The notes below the pieces were generated by a model. The model was given only the letters and a program-made list of their open reading frames with translations. It had not been told where the DNA came from and did no database searches. A program made the translations under genes and the position numbers. Below are positions 8,661-17,452 of a stretch of DNA of 64,000 nucleotides, one piece after another. How positions within the stretch are numbered: the stretch's first letter is position 1; each line of letters opens with the position of its first letter. This DNA is from Mycobacterium xenopi (lineage in GTDB: Bacteria; Actinomycetota; Actinomycetes; Mycobacteriales; Mycobacteriaceae): positions 1,054,001-1,118,000 of the forward strand of contig NZ_AP022314.1 of the NCBI RefSeq assembly GCF_009936235.1, given 5' to 3'.

Positions 8661-9902
8661 GTGATGACGACGCCCGTTGCCGCACAACCGTCCTCGATCG
8701 AGATTCCGGAAACCCCGGATCTGGCTCGGATGCGGCACGAGACCGGTGCCCGGCTGCGCGCAGCGATGTCCGAGCGCGGCGTCGACGCGCTGATCCTGCT
8801 GGGCAACAACAATGTCGTCTATGCCACCGGCGTGAGCTGGCCGTTGGGTGATGCCGGGCTGTCCTACGTCGAACGCCCGGTTGCGGTAGTGATTGCCGAC
8901 GACCCGTGGCCGCACCTGTTCCTGCCGTTCCGCGAGGGCGCCGCGTCGGAGTCGGGGCTGCCCGCCGATCACCTGCACGGCCCCGTGTACCTGGAATTCG
9001 ACGAGGGCGTCGAGCATTTCGCTCGTGCTATCGATGAATTGATCCCGGCGGGGGCGGCCGTCGCAGTCGACGAGTTGACGGGTGCAATGCGCCGCGCCCA
9101 CCAACAGCTGTTCCGAACCGGCCGGCCAGCCGATGCCGCTCAGGTAATCGGAGCGGCCAAGGTCGTCAAGACTCGCGACGAACTGGCCTGCATTCGCCGC
9201 GCGTGCCGGATCACCGACCAAGCGATGGTCGACGTCCAAGCTGCACTTGCACCCGGAATCCGCCAGATTGACTTGTCGGCCAGCTTCCTGCGCAGGGCAT
9301 TCGAGCTGGGGGCGATGGCCAGCATGCTCGAACCGATCTGGCAGGTGATGCCGCAACGCAAAGCGGACGGGGTGTGGACCACCCACGGCGACTTGGCGCT
9401 GCCGCTGCTGAGCACGGAGCGCGAGCTGGCCGAAGGCGACGTTTTGTGGACCGATGTCAGCATCACCTATGCCGGCTATTGCTCCGATTTCGGCCGCACC
9501 TGGATCGTGGGCCGCGATCCCACGCCCCGTCAACAGGCGCAGTTCGACAGGTGGCGTGAGATCATGGCGGCGGTGCTCGACGTGCTGCGCGCCGGCACAA
9601 CCGCGGCGGAACTGGGCCGGGCCGCGACGAAAGCCAACGGCGGGATTCGGCCCTGGCTGCCCCACTTCTACCTGGGACATGGAATCGGGGTGAACGCCGC
9701 CGAAACTCCCATGATCGGAACCGATCTCGGCGACGAGTTCGACGAGAATTTCGTATTCGAGCCGGGCATGGTGCTAGTTCTGGAGCCCGTGGTGTGGGAG
9801 GACGGCACCGGCGGCTACCGCAGCGAAGAGATCGTTGTCGTCACCGAAAAGGGCTGGGTTCAGCTGACCGACTATCCGTATCACCCGTACGGCCCGCGCT
9901 GA
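8661..9902 (+). CDS. M24-family metallopeptidase (Xaa-Pro peptidase-like), ligands intact
   Basis: 413 residues: a creatinase-type N-terminal domain (residues 1-165) and a pita-bread catalytic domain. All five expected metal ligands are visible: D265 (TDVSITYAG), D276 (CSDFGRTW), H340 (LGHGIGV), E375 (VLEPVVW) and E390 (SEEIVVV). The D-D spacing of 11 matches the family. Such enzymes cleave Xaa-Pro bonds, but relatives cleave other C-N bonds. It starts at GTG 8661 (or ATG 8664) just after the amidohydrolase. Its stop codon lies within the first copy of the 53-bp MIRU-like repeat. The next gene is a related but ligand-less protein, so a heteromeric pair is possible. Confidence 0.9.
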   Translation: MMTTPVAAQPSSIEIPETPDLARMRHETGARLRAAMSERGVDALILLGNNNVVYATGVSWPLGDAGLSYVERPVAVVIADDPWPHLFLPFREGAASESGLPADHLHGPVYLEFDEGVEHFARAIDELIPAGAAVAVDELTGAMRRAHQQLFRTGRPADAAQVIGAAKVVKTRDELACIRRACRITDQAMVDVQAALAPGIRQIDLSASFLRRAFELGAMASMLEPIWQVMPQRKADGVWTTHGDLALPLLSTERELAEGDVLWTDVSITYAGYCSDFGRTWIVGRDPTPRQQAQFDRWREIMAAVLDVLRAGTTAAELGRAATKANGGIRPWLPHFYLGHGIGVNAAETPMIGTDLGDEFDENFVFEPGMVLVLEPVVWEDGTGGYRSEEIVVVTEKGWVQLTDYPYHPYGPR

Positions 9903-10049
9903 CGACGATGCAGAGCGCAGCGATGAGGAGGAGTAGCGCCAATGGCCCGCGCTGACGACGATGCAGAGCGCAGCGATGAGGAGGAGTAGCGCCAATGGCC
10001 CGCGCTGACGACGATGCAGAGCGCAGCGATGAGGAGGAGTAGCGCCAAT
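9891..10049. repeat. MIRU-like tandem repeat, three perfect 53-bp copies
   Basis: Units lie at 9891-9943, 9944-9996 and 9997-10049 and are identical. Each starts GGCCCGCGCTGACGACGATG and contains GCAGAGCGCAGCGATGAGGA, the sequence signature of mycobacterial interspersed repetitive units. The array bridges two genes: the upstream stop (TGA 9900-9902) lies in copy 1, and the downstream ATG (10048) uses the last two bases of copy 3. Each unit carries its own ribosome-binding GAGGAGGAG, and the AAT at its end completes an ATG with the G of the next unit. Copies 1 and 2 therefore each launch a 15-codon reading frame (MARADDDAERSDEEE) that stops just before the next ATG. This looks like serial translational coupling and a length-variable locus. 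Confidence 0.9.
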
Positions 10050-11199
10050 GGCCCCTGCTGAGGTCCTGCCCGACGAGCGGGCGCTGCGCCTGGGGCGTCG
10101 TGAGCGTGCGTTCGCCCAAATGGCCGCCCACGACCTCGATGTCCTGGTGTTGGGACGGCAGGCCAACGTTCGTTATGTGGCCGGGGCGCCGCAACTATGG
10201 GTGGCCGGCACCCGTCCGTTCGGTCCGACCTGCGTGGTGGTCCGCGCAACCGGGGCGATCCACCTGCTCAGCACCTGGGACGAGGGTGTGCCTGATGACA
10301 TCCCGCACGAGAACCTGTACGGAATCGCATGGAACCCGATGAACACCATCTCAGTGCTGAAGCGTATCGAGGGCGCGTCGACCGCGAAACGTGTTGGCAC
10401 TGATGCGCTTTCGCCGACGTTTGCCCAGCTCCTGCCGATGGCCTTTCCCAAGGCCGAGCTGGTCGACGGGGAGCTGGCCATGCGGGCCGCTCGCCGGGTA
10501 AAGACACCCGAGGAGGTGGATGCCCTGCGCGCGGCCATCCGGGTCGCCGAGACAGGACTGGCCGCGGCTGTGAGTGAGCTGCGGCCAGGCGTCAGCGAGA
10601 ACACCTTGGCCGGGGTCTTGCTGGAGTCCATGGCCGCTGGCGGGGTGAGCACTCCGTCCACTCAGGACGTCGCGTGGGTGACCTCGCCGGAACACCCATG
10701 GCGGCGGGGGAGCGACGATCGGCGGGTGCGGCCCGGCGATCTGGTGGCCTTCTCCGCGGGCGTGCTCGCCGGCGGTTACACCGGCGAGGTGGGCCGGACG
10801 TGGCCAGTCGGCCAGCCGAGAAGCATCGAGGCCACCGCCGACCTGTATCGGCGCTGGGAGACGTTGTGGTGCAGGCTTATTGACGCATGCTCGCCGGGCG
10901 CACCGGCCACCGACCTGCTGGCCGCCTACCAAGTCGCGGGCGAGCCGTCACCACCGATGCCGGTGGCGCGGGGCCTGGGCATGGGCTTCGACCCGCCGGT
11001 GGTGTCACCGCATTTGCCGGCGACCGCCGGCGAGGAAAGGCTGGAGCCAGGCATGGTGCTCGCGGTCACCGGTTACGTCTGGGAGCGCGGCGTCGGCGCG
11101 GTGTTCGGCCGCGATGCCGTGCTGATCACCGCCGATGGCGCCGAGGTATTGACGACTAGCCCGTCAGCACACAGAACGGTTGGTGCAACCAATGGTTGA
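10048..11199 (+). CDS. M24-fold protein lacking the metal ligands
   Basis: 383 residues with the same two-domain arrangement as the gene upstream, but the ligand positions are lost. The region aligned with TDVS reads AFSA, the one aligned with SDFGRT reads GEVGRT, GHG is replaced by GLG in ARGLGMGF, and the first glutamate is Thr in VLAVTGYVW. Metal-dependent peptidase activity is therefore unlikely. The M24 fold also serves metal-free creatinase and structural partners, so it may be a different hydrolase or the regulatory half of a complex with the protein at 8661. The ATG at 10048 is set by the GAGGAGGAG site in the last repeat unit. It overlaps the next gene by 8 bases. Confidence 0.87.
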   Translation: MAPAEVLPDERALRLGRRERAFAQMAAHDLDVLVLGRQANVRYVAGAPQLWVAGTRPFGPTCVVVRATGAIHLLSTWDEGVPDDIPHENLYGIAWNPMNTISVLKRIEGASTAKRVGTDALSPTFAQLLPMAFPKAELVDGELAMRAARRVKTPEEVDALRAAIRVAETGLAAAVSELRPGVSENTLAGVLLESMAAGGVSTPSTQDVAWVTSPEHPWRRGSDDRRVRPGDLVAFSAGVLAGGYTGEVGRTWPVGQPRSIEATADLYRRWETLWCRLIDACSPGAPATDLLAAYQVAGEPSPPMPVARGLGMGFDPPVVSPHLPATAGEERLEPGMVLAVTGYVWERGVGAVFGRDAVLITADGAEVLTTSPSAHRTVGATNG

Positions 11200-12055
11200 C
11201 GCTCAGCGGCCTCCTGCGGAGGAGATCATCCGTTACGCCAAGGATGCCGAAACCAAGATCGCGACGATTACCTTCAACCGGCCCGAGTTCCTCAACGCGC
11301 CCACCGCCGCGGCGCGCCTGCGCTACGCCGATCTGCTACGCGGCGCCACCGTCGACGACGACGTCAAAGTTGTGGTGATCCGCGGTGTGGGTGATGACTT
11401 CGGCAGCGGCGCTGATCTTCCCGAGTTCATGGAAGGTCAAGACTCGCCGGAATTCCGGCTTGCCGAGTTGCGGCTGGAGGACGACAGTATCCGCTACCCG
11501 CCCAAAGGATCGTTTCGCCACGGCGCCACCATCAGCGCCTGGTACGCCAATTCGCAGGCCGGCAACCGGCCGTTGCAGGAGCTGAAGAAGATAAGCATTG
11601 TCGAAACCAAAGGCTATTGCTACGGTTGGCATTTCTACCAGGCCGCCGACGCTGACCTGGTGATCTCGTCCGACGACGCGCTGTTCGGGCATCCGTCGTT
11701 CCGGTACTACGGTTGGGGACCCCGGATGTGGACGTGGATCCAGACCATGGGGCTGCGCAAGTTTCAGGAAATGGTGTTCACCGGTCGACCGTTCACCGCC
11801 GAAGAGATGTACCAGTGCAACTTCCTCAACAAGGTGGTGCCGCGGGATCAGCTGGAAGCCGAAGTGCAGAAGTACGCGCTGGCATGTGCGCGTAATCGAC
11901 CAACCGACACGGTTTTCATGCAAAAGGTGTTCTTCGAAGTGGTCAAGCAATACCAAGGCGAGTACATGGGCAGCCTGCTGTCTGCGTTCTTCGAGTCGAT
12001 GGGCGGCCACATCCACCACGACGCCGACGACCTGGAAATGGGGGGAGGCGATTGA
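11192..12055 (+). CDS. Enoyl-CoA hydratase/isomerase homologue, probably frameshifted at its C-terminus
   Basis: The crotonase fold is recognisable: TITFNRPEFLN near residue 25, an oxyanion-hole segment GSGADLPEF near 75, and YCYGWHFYQAADADLVIS with the second oxyanion glycine. It should hydrate or isomerise an unsaturated acyl-CoA, or hydrolyse a C-C bond as some relatives do. I prefer the ATG at 11192, which overlaps the upstream gene, over the TTG at 11180. The frame ends early at 12055 just after a run of six G (12040-12045). With five G it would continue MGEAIDRGLNDAVKDNDS and SKFPPEFRLSKSS, a natural C-terminal extension that reaches the next gene. A run of six A at 12132-12137 may hold a second indel. 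Confidence 0.82.
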   Translation: MVDAQRPPAEEIIRYAKDAETKIATITFNRPEFLNAPTAAARLRYADLLRGATVDDDVKVVVIRGVGDDFGSGADLPEFMEGQDSPEFRLAELRLEDDSIRYPPKGSFRHGATISAWYANSQAGNRPLQELKKISIVETKGYCYGWHFYQAADADLVISSDDALFGHPSFRYYGWGPRMWTWIQTMGLRKFQEMVFTGRPFTAEEMYQCNFLNKVVPRDQLEAEVQKYALACARNRPTDTVFMQKVFFEVVKQYQGEYMGSLLSAFFESMGGHIHHDADDLEMGGGD

Positions 12056-12150
12056 CCGGGGTCTCAACGACGCTGTCAAAGACAACGACAGCAAGTTTCC
12101 GCCTGAGTTCCGGCTAAGCAAATCGAGCCGCAAAAAAGAACGGCTAGCAC

Positions 12151-14565
12151 GTGGAGCCGCTGAACGGGTACGTCGTCGTCGACCTGTCCACCGGTATCGC
12201 TGGCGCCTACTGCACCAAGCTGCTCGCCGACGGTGGAGCACAGGTGATCAAGGTCGAACCGCCACAAGGAGATCCACTGCGGCGTTGGTCGGCTTCTGGC
12301 AGCCGGATCCAAGCCGACAGCGATGGGGCACTGTTTAGCTTCCTCGCCTGCTCCAAACACAGTGTCGTTGCCGACGCTGCCGCGGACGCCGATGTCGAGT
12401 TCGTTCACCGGCTGCTGTCGTCGGCGGATGCCGTGGTGTGGTCACGAGGCTCTGCCATTGCCGAACATCCGTCGCTGGCGCCGGCCGAAATCCACCGCGG
12501 CCATTCCCACCTGGTGGTCACCGCGATCACACCGTTCGGGCTGGATGGCCCCTGGCATGACCGCGCCGCAACTGAATTCACGCTGCAGGCCTGGTCTGGC
12601 GGGATCGTCGGACTCGGACGCGGATCTTTGGACCGGGCGCCGGTATTCGTCGGCGGTCAGGTCGGTGAATACCTGGCCGGAGCCTACGCGTGCGCGGCGA
12701 CACTGGCATTCCGCGGGTTCGGTGGCCAACTTGTCGATCTTTCGATGCTGGAGGCCCAGATCCTCGGGCTCACGTATCACCCGGTCACCTACTTTCAGAT
12801 GCTCGGCCGGCCGTGGCGAGACGCCCGCAAGGTCACCGTGCCAGGCATCGCTCAGGCCAAAGACGGCCTGGTTGACCTCGGCTGCGGAACCGCGCAACAG
12901 TGGTTCGATCTGTGCGCAATGACCGGCCACCAGGAATGGATCGACGAAGAATCGCCGCTGTCGATCACCGAACAGGCCAACGAGAAGGCCGAAGAGATCT
13001 ACGCCTGGGTCGAAAGTCACACGGTTGATGAAATCCGCGACCTGGCTACCGCATTCCGGATTCCCAATGCGCCGGTTGCCAATGGGGCCAACATTGCCGA
13101 CCTGGACCACTTCCGCGCCCGGCGCTGCTTCATCAGCAACCCGCGCGACGGGTTTCGCCAGCCCCGCCATCCATACCGGATGCGGCCCGCACTCCTTCGC
13201 CCGCCACAACCGGCGCCGCGGCTAGGTGAGCACAGCGCGCATTACCGCCAGTCACCCCCGCCCGGCCGAGGGTCGGGAACTACACCCGACGCCGCCGCCC
13301 GCTTGCCGTTCAGCGGATTACGGGTGCTCGACCTGACGACGTACTGGGCCGGTCCCTGCTGCACACACTTTCTGGCTCTGCTCGGCGCGGAGGTGATCCA
13401 CCTGGAGTCCACCCGCAAACCCGACGGCACCAGGCTGATCGCCGGCATACCGGTCAGCGAAGATCAGTGGTGGGAAAAGTCACCGATCTTCTCGGCGCTC
13501 AACACCAACAAGAAAGGCTTGACGCTCGATCTGCAGAGCGAACGCGGACGCGAGTTGCTGCGCCGTCTTATCGCGACATGTGATGTCATCGTCGAGAACT
13601 TCACTCCCCGGGTGCTGGACCAGATAGGCGTGGATTTCGCTGCCGCCCAGGCGATCCAGCCAAATGTGATCATGCTGCGGATGCCCGGGTTCGGGCTGGA
13701 CGGTCCCTGGCGCGACCAGCCAGCGTTTGCCTACGTCATCGAAGCCGCTTCCGGATTGAGCTGGCTGACCGGCTATCCCGATCGCCCTCCCTATGAGCCG
13801 TACTCGATCGGCGATCCGAACGCCGGTGTGCATGCCCTTATTGCGCTGCTGCTGGCGTTGGAGCACCGCCGTCGCACTGGACAGGGCGTATTCGTCGAGG
13901 CGGCCATGGTCGACGCCGCGGTCAACATCGCCGCCGAGCAGGTTATCGAGTACAGCGCATACGGGGCTTTACTGCAACGCGCGGGAAACCGGGGACCGAC
14001 CGCAGCTCCGCAAAACCTCTACCGCACAGCTGATGTCGACGAATTCGGTCGGCTTGACAGCTGGGTCGCGATCGCCGTGGCGACCGACGAGCAGTGGGAG
14101 GGCCTGTGCGAGGCGCTCGGGCGACCGCAGTGGGCGACGGATCCTGCGCTGTCGACCATGGCGGGGCGACGACAGCGCCACGACCTTATCGACGCGCACC
14201 TGGGGGCCTGGTGTCAGCAGCGTGGCGGCGACGAGATTGTCCGCTGCCTTTGGGACGCCGGTGTCCCGGTGGCGAAGGTGATGCAGCCGCATCGGCAAAC
14301 CGAGTTGCCGCAGTTGGCTTTTCGCGGCTTCTTCGAAAACGTCGGCCACCCGGTCAATGCTCGGGTGGCACACAGCACGCTGCCGATGCGGCTAGCGCGC
14401 GGGCCAGAACGCTTCCATGTCCGTCCGGCGCCGCTGCTCGGCGAGCACAACGATGAGCTGCTCGCCGAACTCGGCGTGACGCGCGAGGAGATCGCCGACC
14501 TGGAAGTCGACGGTGTGATCGGGCGGGCACCTGTCGGCTATGGCAAGAAAACGGCCACGCCATGA
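12151..14565 (+). CDS. Fused double CaiB/BaiF (type III) CoA-transferase
   Basis: 804 residues: two complete CoA-transferase family III domains in tandem, about 1-375 and 390-804, joined by a Pro/Arg-rich linker near residues 365-390. The catalytic Asp of this family lies in a V-x-x-x-M-x-D motif. The second domain keeps it (EAAMVDAAVN, D588), while the first has Glu (DLSMLEAQ, E201). Type III enzymes move CoA from a donor thioester to a carboxylate and normally work as interlocked dimers, so the fusion may be a built-in heterodimer with one active site. The start is GTG at 12151. It follows the hydratase homologue and supplies the CoA-activation step in this cluster. Confidence 0.9.
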   Translation: MEPLNGYVVVDLSTGIAGAYCTKLLADGGAQVIKVEPPQGDPLRRWSASGSRIQADSDGALFSFLACSKHSVVADAAADADVEFVHRLLSSADAVVWSRGSAIAEHPSLAPAEIHRGHSHLVVTAITPFGLDGPWHDRAATEFTLQAWSGGIVGLGRGSLDRAPVFVGGQVGEYLAGAYACAATLAFRGFGGQLVDLSMLEAQILGLTYHPVTYFQMLGRPWRDARKVTVPGIAQAKDGLVDLGCGTAQQWFDLCAMTGHQEWIDEESPLSITEQANEKAEEIYAWVESHTVDEIRDLATAFRIPNAPVANGANIADLDHFRARRCFISNPRDGFRQPRHPYRMRPALLRPPQPAPRLGEHSAHYRQSPPPGRGSGTTPDAAARLPFSGLRVLDLTTYWAGPCCTHFLALLGAEVIHLESTRKPDGTRLIAGIPVSEDQWWEKSPIFSALNTNKKGLTLDLQSERGRELLRRLIATCDVIVENFTPRVLDQIGVDFAAAQAIQPNVIMLRMPGFGLDGPWRDQPAFAYVIEAASGLSWLTGYPDRPPYEPYSIGDPNAGVHALIALLLALEHRRRTGQGVFVEAAMVDAAVNIAAEQVIEYSAYGALLQRAGNRGPTAAPQNLYRTADVDEFGRLDSWVAIAVATDEQWEGLCEALGRPQWATDPALSTMAGRRQRHDLIDAHLGAWCQQRGGDEIVRCLWDAGVPVAKVMQPHRQTELPQLAFRGFFENVGHPVNARVAHSTLPMRLARGPERFHVRPAPLLGEHNDELLAELGVTREEIADLEVDGVIGRAPVGYGKKTATP

Positions 14566-14577
14566 GATGGTAGTTCC

Positions 14578-15381
14578 GTGCCGATCAGTCCATCGGATAT
14601 CCAGCTGACCGGTCGTGTCGCCGTAGTGACTGGCGGGGGCGCCGGCATCGGCCGCGGCATCGCGGCCGGCATGGCGGCTTTCGGCGCCAGTGTGGCGATC
14701 TGGGAACGCGACGCCGACACCTGCGCATCAGCCGCCGAGTCCATCGGAGCGCTGGGCATTACGACGGACGTCCGCGACGGCGAGCAGGTGGACGCCGCGC
14801 TGCAGCGCACGACCGCCGAACTCGGCCCAGTGACAATTCTGGTCAACAACGCCGGCGGCACATTCTTCTCGTCACTGCTCGACACCAGCGAAAACGGTTG
14901 GGATGCGCTGTATCGAGCGAACTTGCGCCACGTGCTGCTCTGCACCCAACGGGTAGCGCGTCAGCTAGTTGCCGCCGGACTGCCGGGCAGCGTCATCAAC
15001 CTGACGTCCATCGAAGGTGTTCGGGCCGCACCGGGATTCGCCGCATATGCCGCCGCCAAAGCCGGGGTCATCAACTACACCAAGACAGCGGCTTTCGAGC
15101 TGGCGCAACATGGTATCCGCGTCAACGCGATCGCACCAGATGTTACCGTGACAGAAGGGCTGACCAACCTCAGCTTTGGCGAGCTCGACGCGATCGGACA
15201 CGCCATCCCGATGGGGCGCCCCGGCAGCGTGGACGAAATCGCAGGCGTCGCTGTGTTTCTCGCATCCGACATGGCAGGCTATCTCACCGGAGAGACCCTG
15301 CATGTTGACGGTGGAACGCATGCGGCCGGTGGCTGGTACCGCCATCCGCAGACCGGGCGGTTTCGATTCGGCCCAGGCTAA
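14578..15381 (+). CDS. SDR-family oxidoreductase
   Basis: 267 residues with TGGGAGIG (about residues 19-26), NNAGG near 96, catalytic Ser in NLTSIEG and Tyr/Lys in AYAAAKAG. It is the last gene of the cluster, 12 bases behind the CoA-transferase, and starts at GTG 14578. By position it could oxidise the hydroxyacyl-CoA formed by the hydratase homologue, though SDRs acting on free alcohols look the same. The C-terminus (GTHAAGGWYRHPQTGRFRFG) is longer than in FabG-like proteins. It is similar in design to the SDR at 4440 but not a close copy. Confidence 0.9.
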   Translation: MPISPSDIQLTGRVAVVTGGGAGIGRGIAAGMAAFGASVAIWERDADTCASAAESIGALGITTDVRDGEQVDAALQRTTAELGPVTILVNNAGGTFFSSLLDTSENGWDALYRANLRHVLLCTQRVARQLVAAGLPGSVINLTSIEGVRAAPGFAAYAAAKAGVINYTKTAAFELAQHGIRVNAIAPDVTVTEGLTNLSFGELDAIGHAIPMGRPGSVDEIAGVAVFLASDMAGYLTGETLHVDGGTHAAGGWYRHPQTGRFRFGPG

Positions 15382-15546
15382 CCCTGCAGGCGTGCTTCGC
15401 GAGCGTAACGGGATGGCGAGAAAAGAGCACATTTCTAACCGTGGCATTAGCGTCGGCGGTCCGTGGCGAATAGTTACTTCGACTAGTTACTTCGACCTGA
15501 AATAGTCGGCGCATTGATCCGCGGTCGGATGGTGCTGAACTGGAGG

Positions 15547-15592
15547 GATGGCCTCAAACCCTTGGGCTAGGCTAGAAGGAATTGAGGCCATC
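15547..15592 (+). promoter_or_regulatory. Hairpin directly before the transposase start codon
   Basis: GATGGCCTCAA at 15547-15557 is perfectly complementary to TTGAGGCCATC at 15582-15592, with a 24-base loop. The right arm ends at the base before the GTG at 15593. Hairpins of this kind often limit transposase translation when a transcript enters from outside the element. An ATG at 15548 lies inside the left arm. Confidence 0.6.
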
Positions 15593-16747
15593 GTGTTTCG
15601 TACTGTGGGTGATCAGCAGTCGTTGTGGGAGTCGATCCTGCCGGAGGAGGTGCGGCGGCATCCCGACGAGCTGGCGCGGGTGAATGCGCTGTTGGACGAT
15701 CCGGCGTTTTTCACACCGTTTGTGCCGTTCTTCGACCCGCAGATTGGTCGGCCCTCGACGCCGATGGAGACCTATCTGCGGTTGATGTTCTTGAAGTTTC
15801 GCTACCGGCTGGGCTACGAGAGCTTGTGCCGGGAGGTCTCGGACTCGATCACGTGGCGGATGTTCTGCCGGATTCCGCTGGATGTGTCGGTCCCGCATCC
15901 GAGCACGTTGATGAAGCTGACCACGCGCTGCGGGTCGGCGGCGGTGGACGGGCTCAACGAGACGCTGCTGGCCAAAGCGGCCGAGGCGAAGCTGTTGTGC
16001 ACCAACCGGATCCGGGCCGACACGACGGTGGTGCCGGCCAACGTGGGCTATCCGACCGACTCGGGGTTGTTGGCCAAGGCGGTTCGGCGGATCGCCGCGA
16101 CCGGTCAGCGGATCCAGGCCGCCGGCGGCGCGGTGCGCACCCGGGTGCGGGATCGGTCCCCGGCGGCGGGCAAGCGCGCGCACGCCATCGCATCGAAACT
16201 GCGCTCTCGCGCGGCACTGGGCCGCGATGCGGTCACGGCCGCGGTGCTCAATACCACCGGTGAACTGGTCGAATTGGCCGAAACCGCGGCGCGTGATGCC
16301 GAGCGGCTGCTGGTCAACGCCAAGCGGGCGGTGCGCCGGGCCATGGCCAAGGCCGCCGCCCTGCGCGCCCGTGGCAAACATGACGCGGCGGCTGGCGGCG
16401 TCGCGGCCGCCTGGTGCGCGCGGTCAAGGACCTGGCCAAGTTGGTGGCCGCGACCCGCCAGATCGCCGCGCAGACCCGGCAACGGGTGTCCGGACACACC
16501 CCGACGGCACCACTCGCGGCGGGTCAGCCTGCACGATGGCGATGCCCGCCCGATCGCCAAGGCCCGTTTAGGCAAGCCGGTCGAGTTCGGCCACAAAGCC
16601 CAGGTCACCGACAACGACGACCGCGTCATCGTCGGTCACGCCGTCGAGATGGGCAACCCGGCCGACGCGCCGCAACTGGCGCCGGCGGTGGCGCGAGTCA
16701 AAAGCGAGCCGGGCACTAAACTGCGTCGGCACGTCCGGTGGCCGTGA
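15593..16747 (+). pseudogene. DUF772/ISNCY-like transposase, frameshifted and cut at its 3' end
   Basis: From GTG 15593 the product starts FRTVGDQQSLWESILPEEV and shows the DUF772 N-terminal domain (IGRPSTPMETYLRLMFLKF). The middle is rich in Ala and Arg. Between about 16395 and 16510 the sensible protein (LVRAVKDLAKLVAATRQIAA) lies in another frame, then the original frame resumes at VSLHDGDARPIAKARLGK, so there are two compensating indels. The catalytic region is cut off after PQLAPAVARVK near 16700 and replaced by unrelated residues. I assign it to the ISNCY/IS5-like group with moderate certainty; the remnant is not expected to transpose. Confidence 0.8.
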
Positions 16748-16760
16748 GTGGGCGGATGTC

Positions 16761-17452
16761 ATGGCCACCACCGGGCAGTTCATGACCGCCACCGGGCAGT
16801 TCTTCATGTCCCTTGGCCCTTTTCACGATTCGAGGGGAAGCCCAGTCGCCGAGCTCGCTGCCGCCGCCTTGTTGGTGACACTGCGCGCGGCGGCGGTCGT
16901 CGTCTGTCCATCACCTACATCGCTTTCGATCCAGCGCGCGCTCGACGGCTTTGATCCCCCCGCTTGTAGCCCGCAAGCCCGGACCGTCCAGAGCCGGCCA
17001 CCCTCGGCGCCGAGACTTCCGCAGTGGGCAGTGCACTGACACCCCTGGCGACGCCGACATCTTGATCGTCCGCGGGTGGAGGACAACCATTGCGACCGAT
17101 GTGCCGATGTGCAATTTCCCGGATTTCCCGCTTGAATCTACAATTTGCGTGCCGTAGGCTTCCGAACACTGCACTGTGTCGCCGGGCACCCGTCGGTGTC
17201 ATTGTGACGTGCGCCATGCCGATCCTCGCCAATGGGAGGCACGACGATGAAGGAGGGAGCGGCGGTGCGTTCATCAGGTGCGCTCATTAGATTTGACGCC
17301 GCCTATCGGTCGGAGTGTCCTGTGAGTGACTTCCTTGCTTTGCTGTTATGTCGGACGCCGACGCACTGCACAAGGCATGCAGCGTGGTCACCGCGATCTC
17401 AGGCGGCTTTCGCTTGTGCTCTGCCCGCTGAGGCCGAGGCGTTACGGTTCCC
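16761..17452. other. Non-coding stretch with a short tandem repeat; nothing else recognised
   Basis: At 16761-16805 two near copies follow each other, ATGGCCACCACCGGGCAGTTC and ATGACCGCCACCGGGCAGTTC, with another ATG at 16806. Repeats like this occur at the ends of some IS21-type elements, so it may be an IS end fused to the truncated transposase. From 16811 to the yrbE start at 17453 I see only short unconvincing reading frames on either strand and no RNA gene. The promoter of the mce operon presumably lies in this stretch, but I could not identify it. Confidence 0.5.

Noticed and set aside
9891..10049. Tandem repeats considered as a CRISPR array
   Set aside because: The 53-bp units are directly adjacent with no spacers and match MIRU sequence features.
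16823..17274. Minus-strand small reading frames before the mce operon
   Set aside because: Three overlapping frames with no start signals or recognisable protein pattern.
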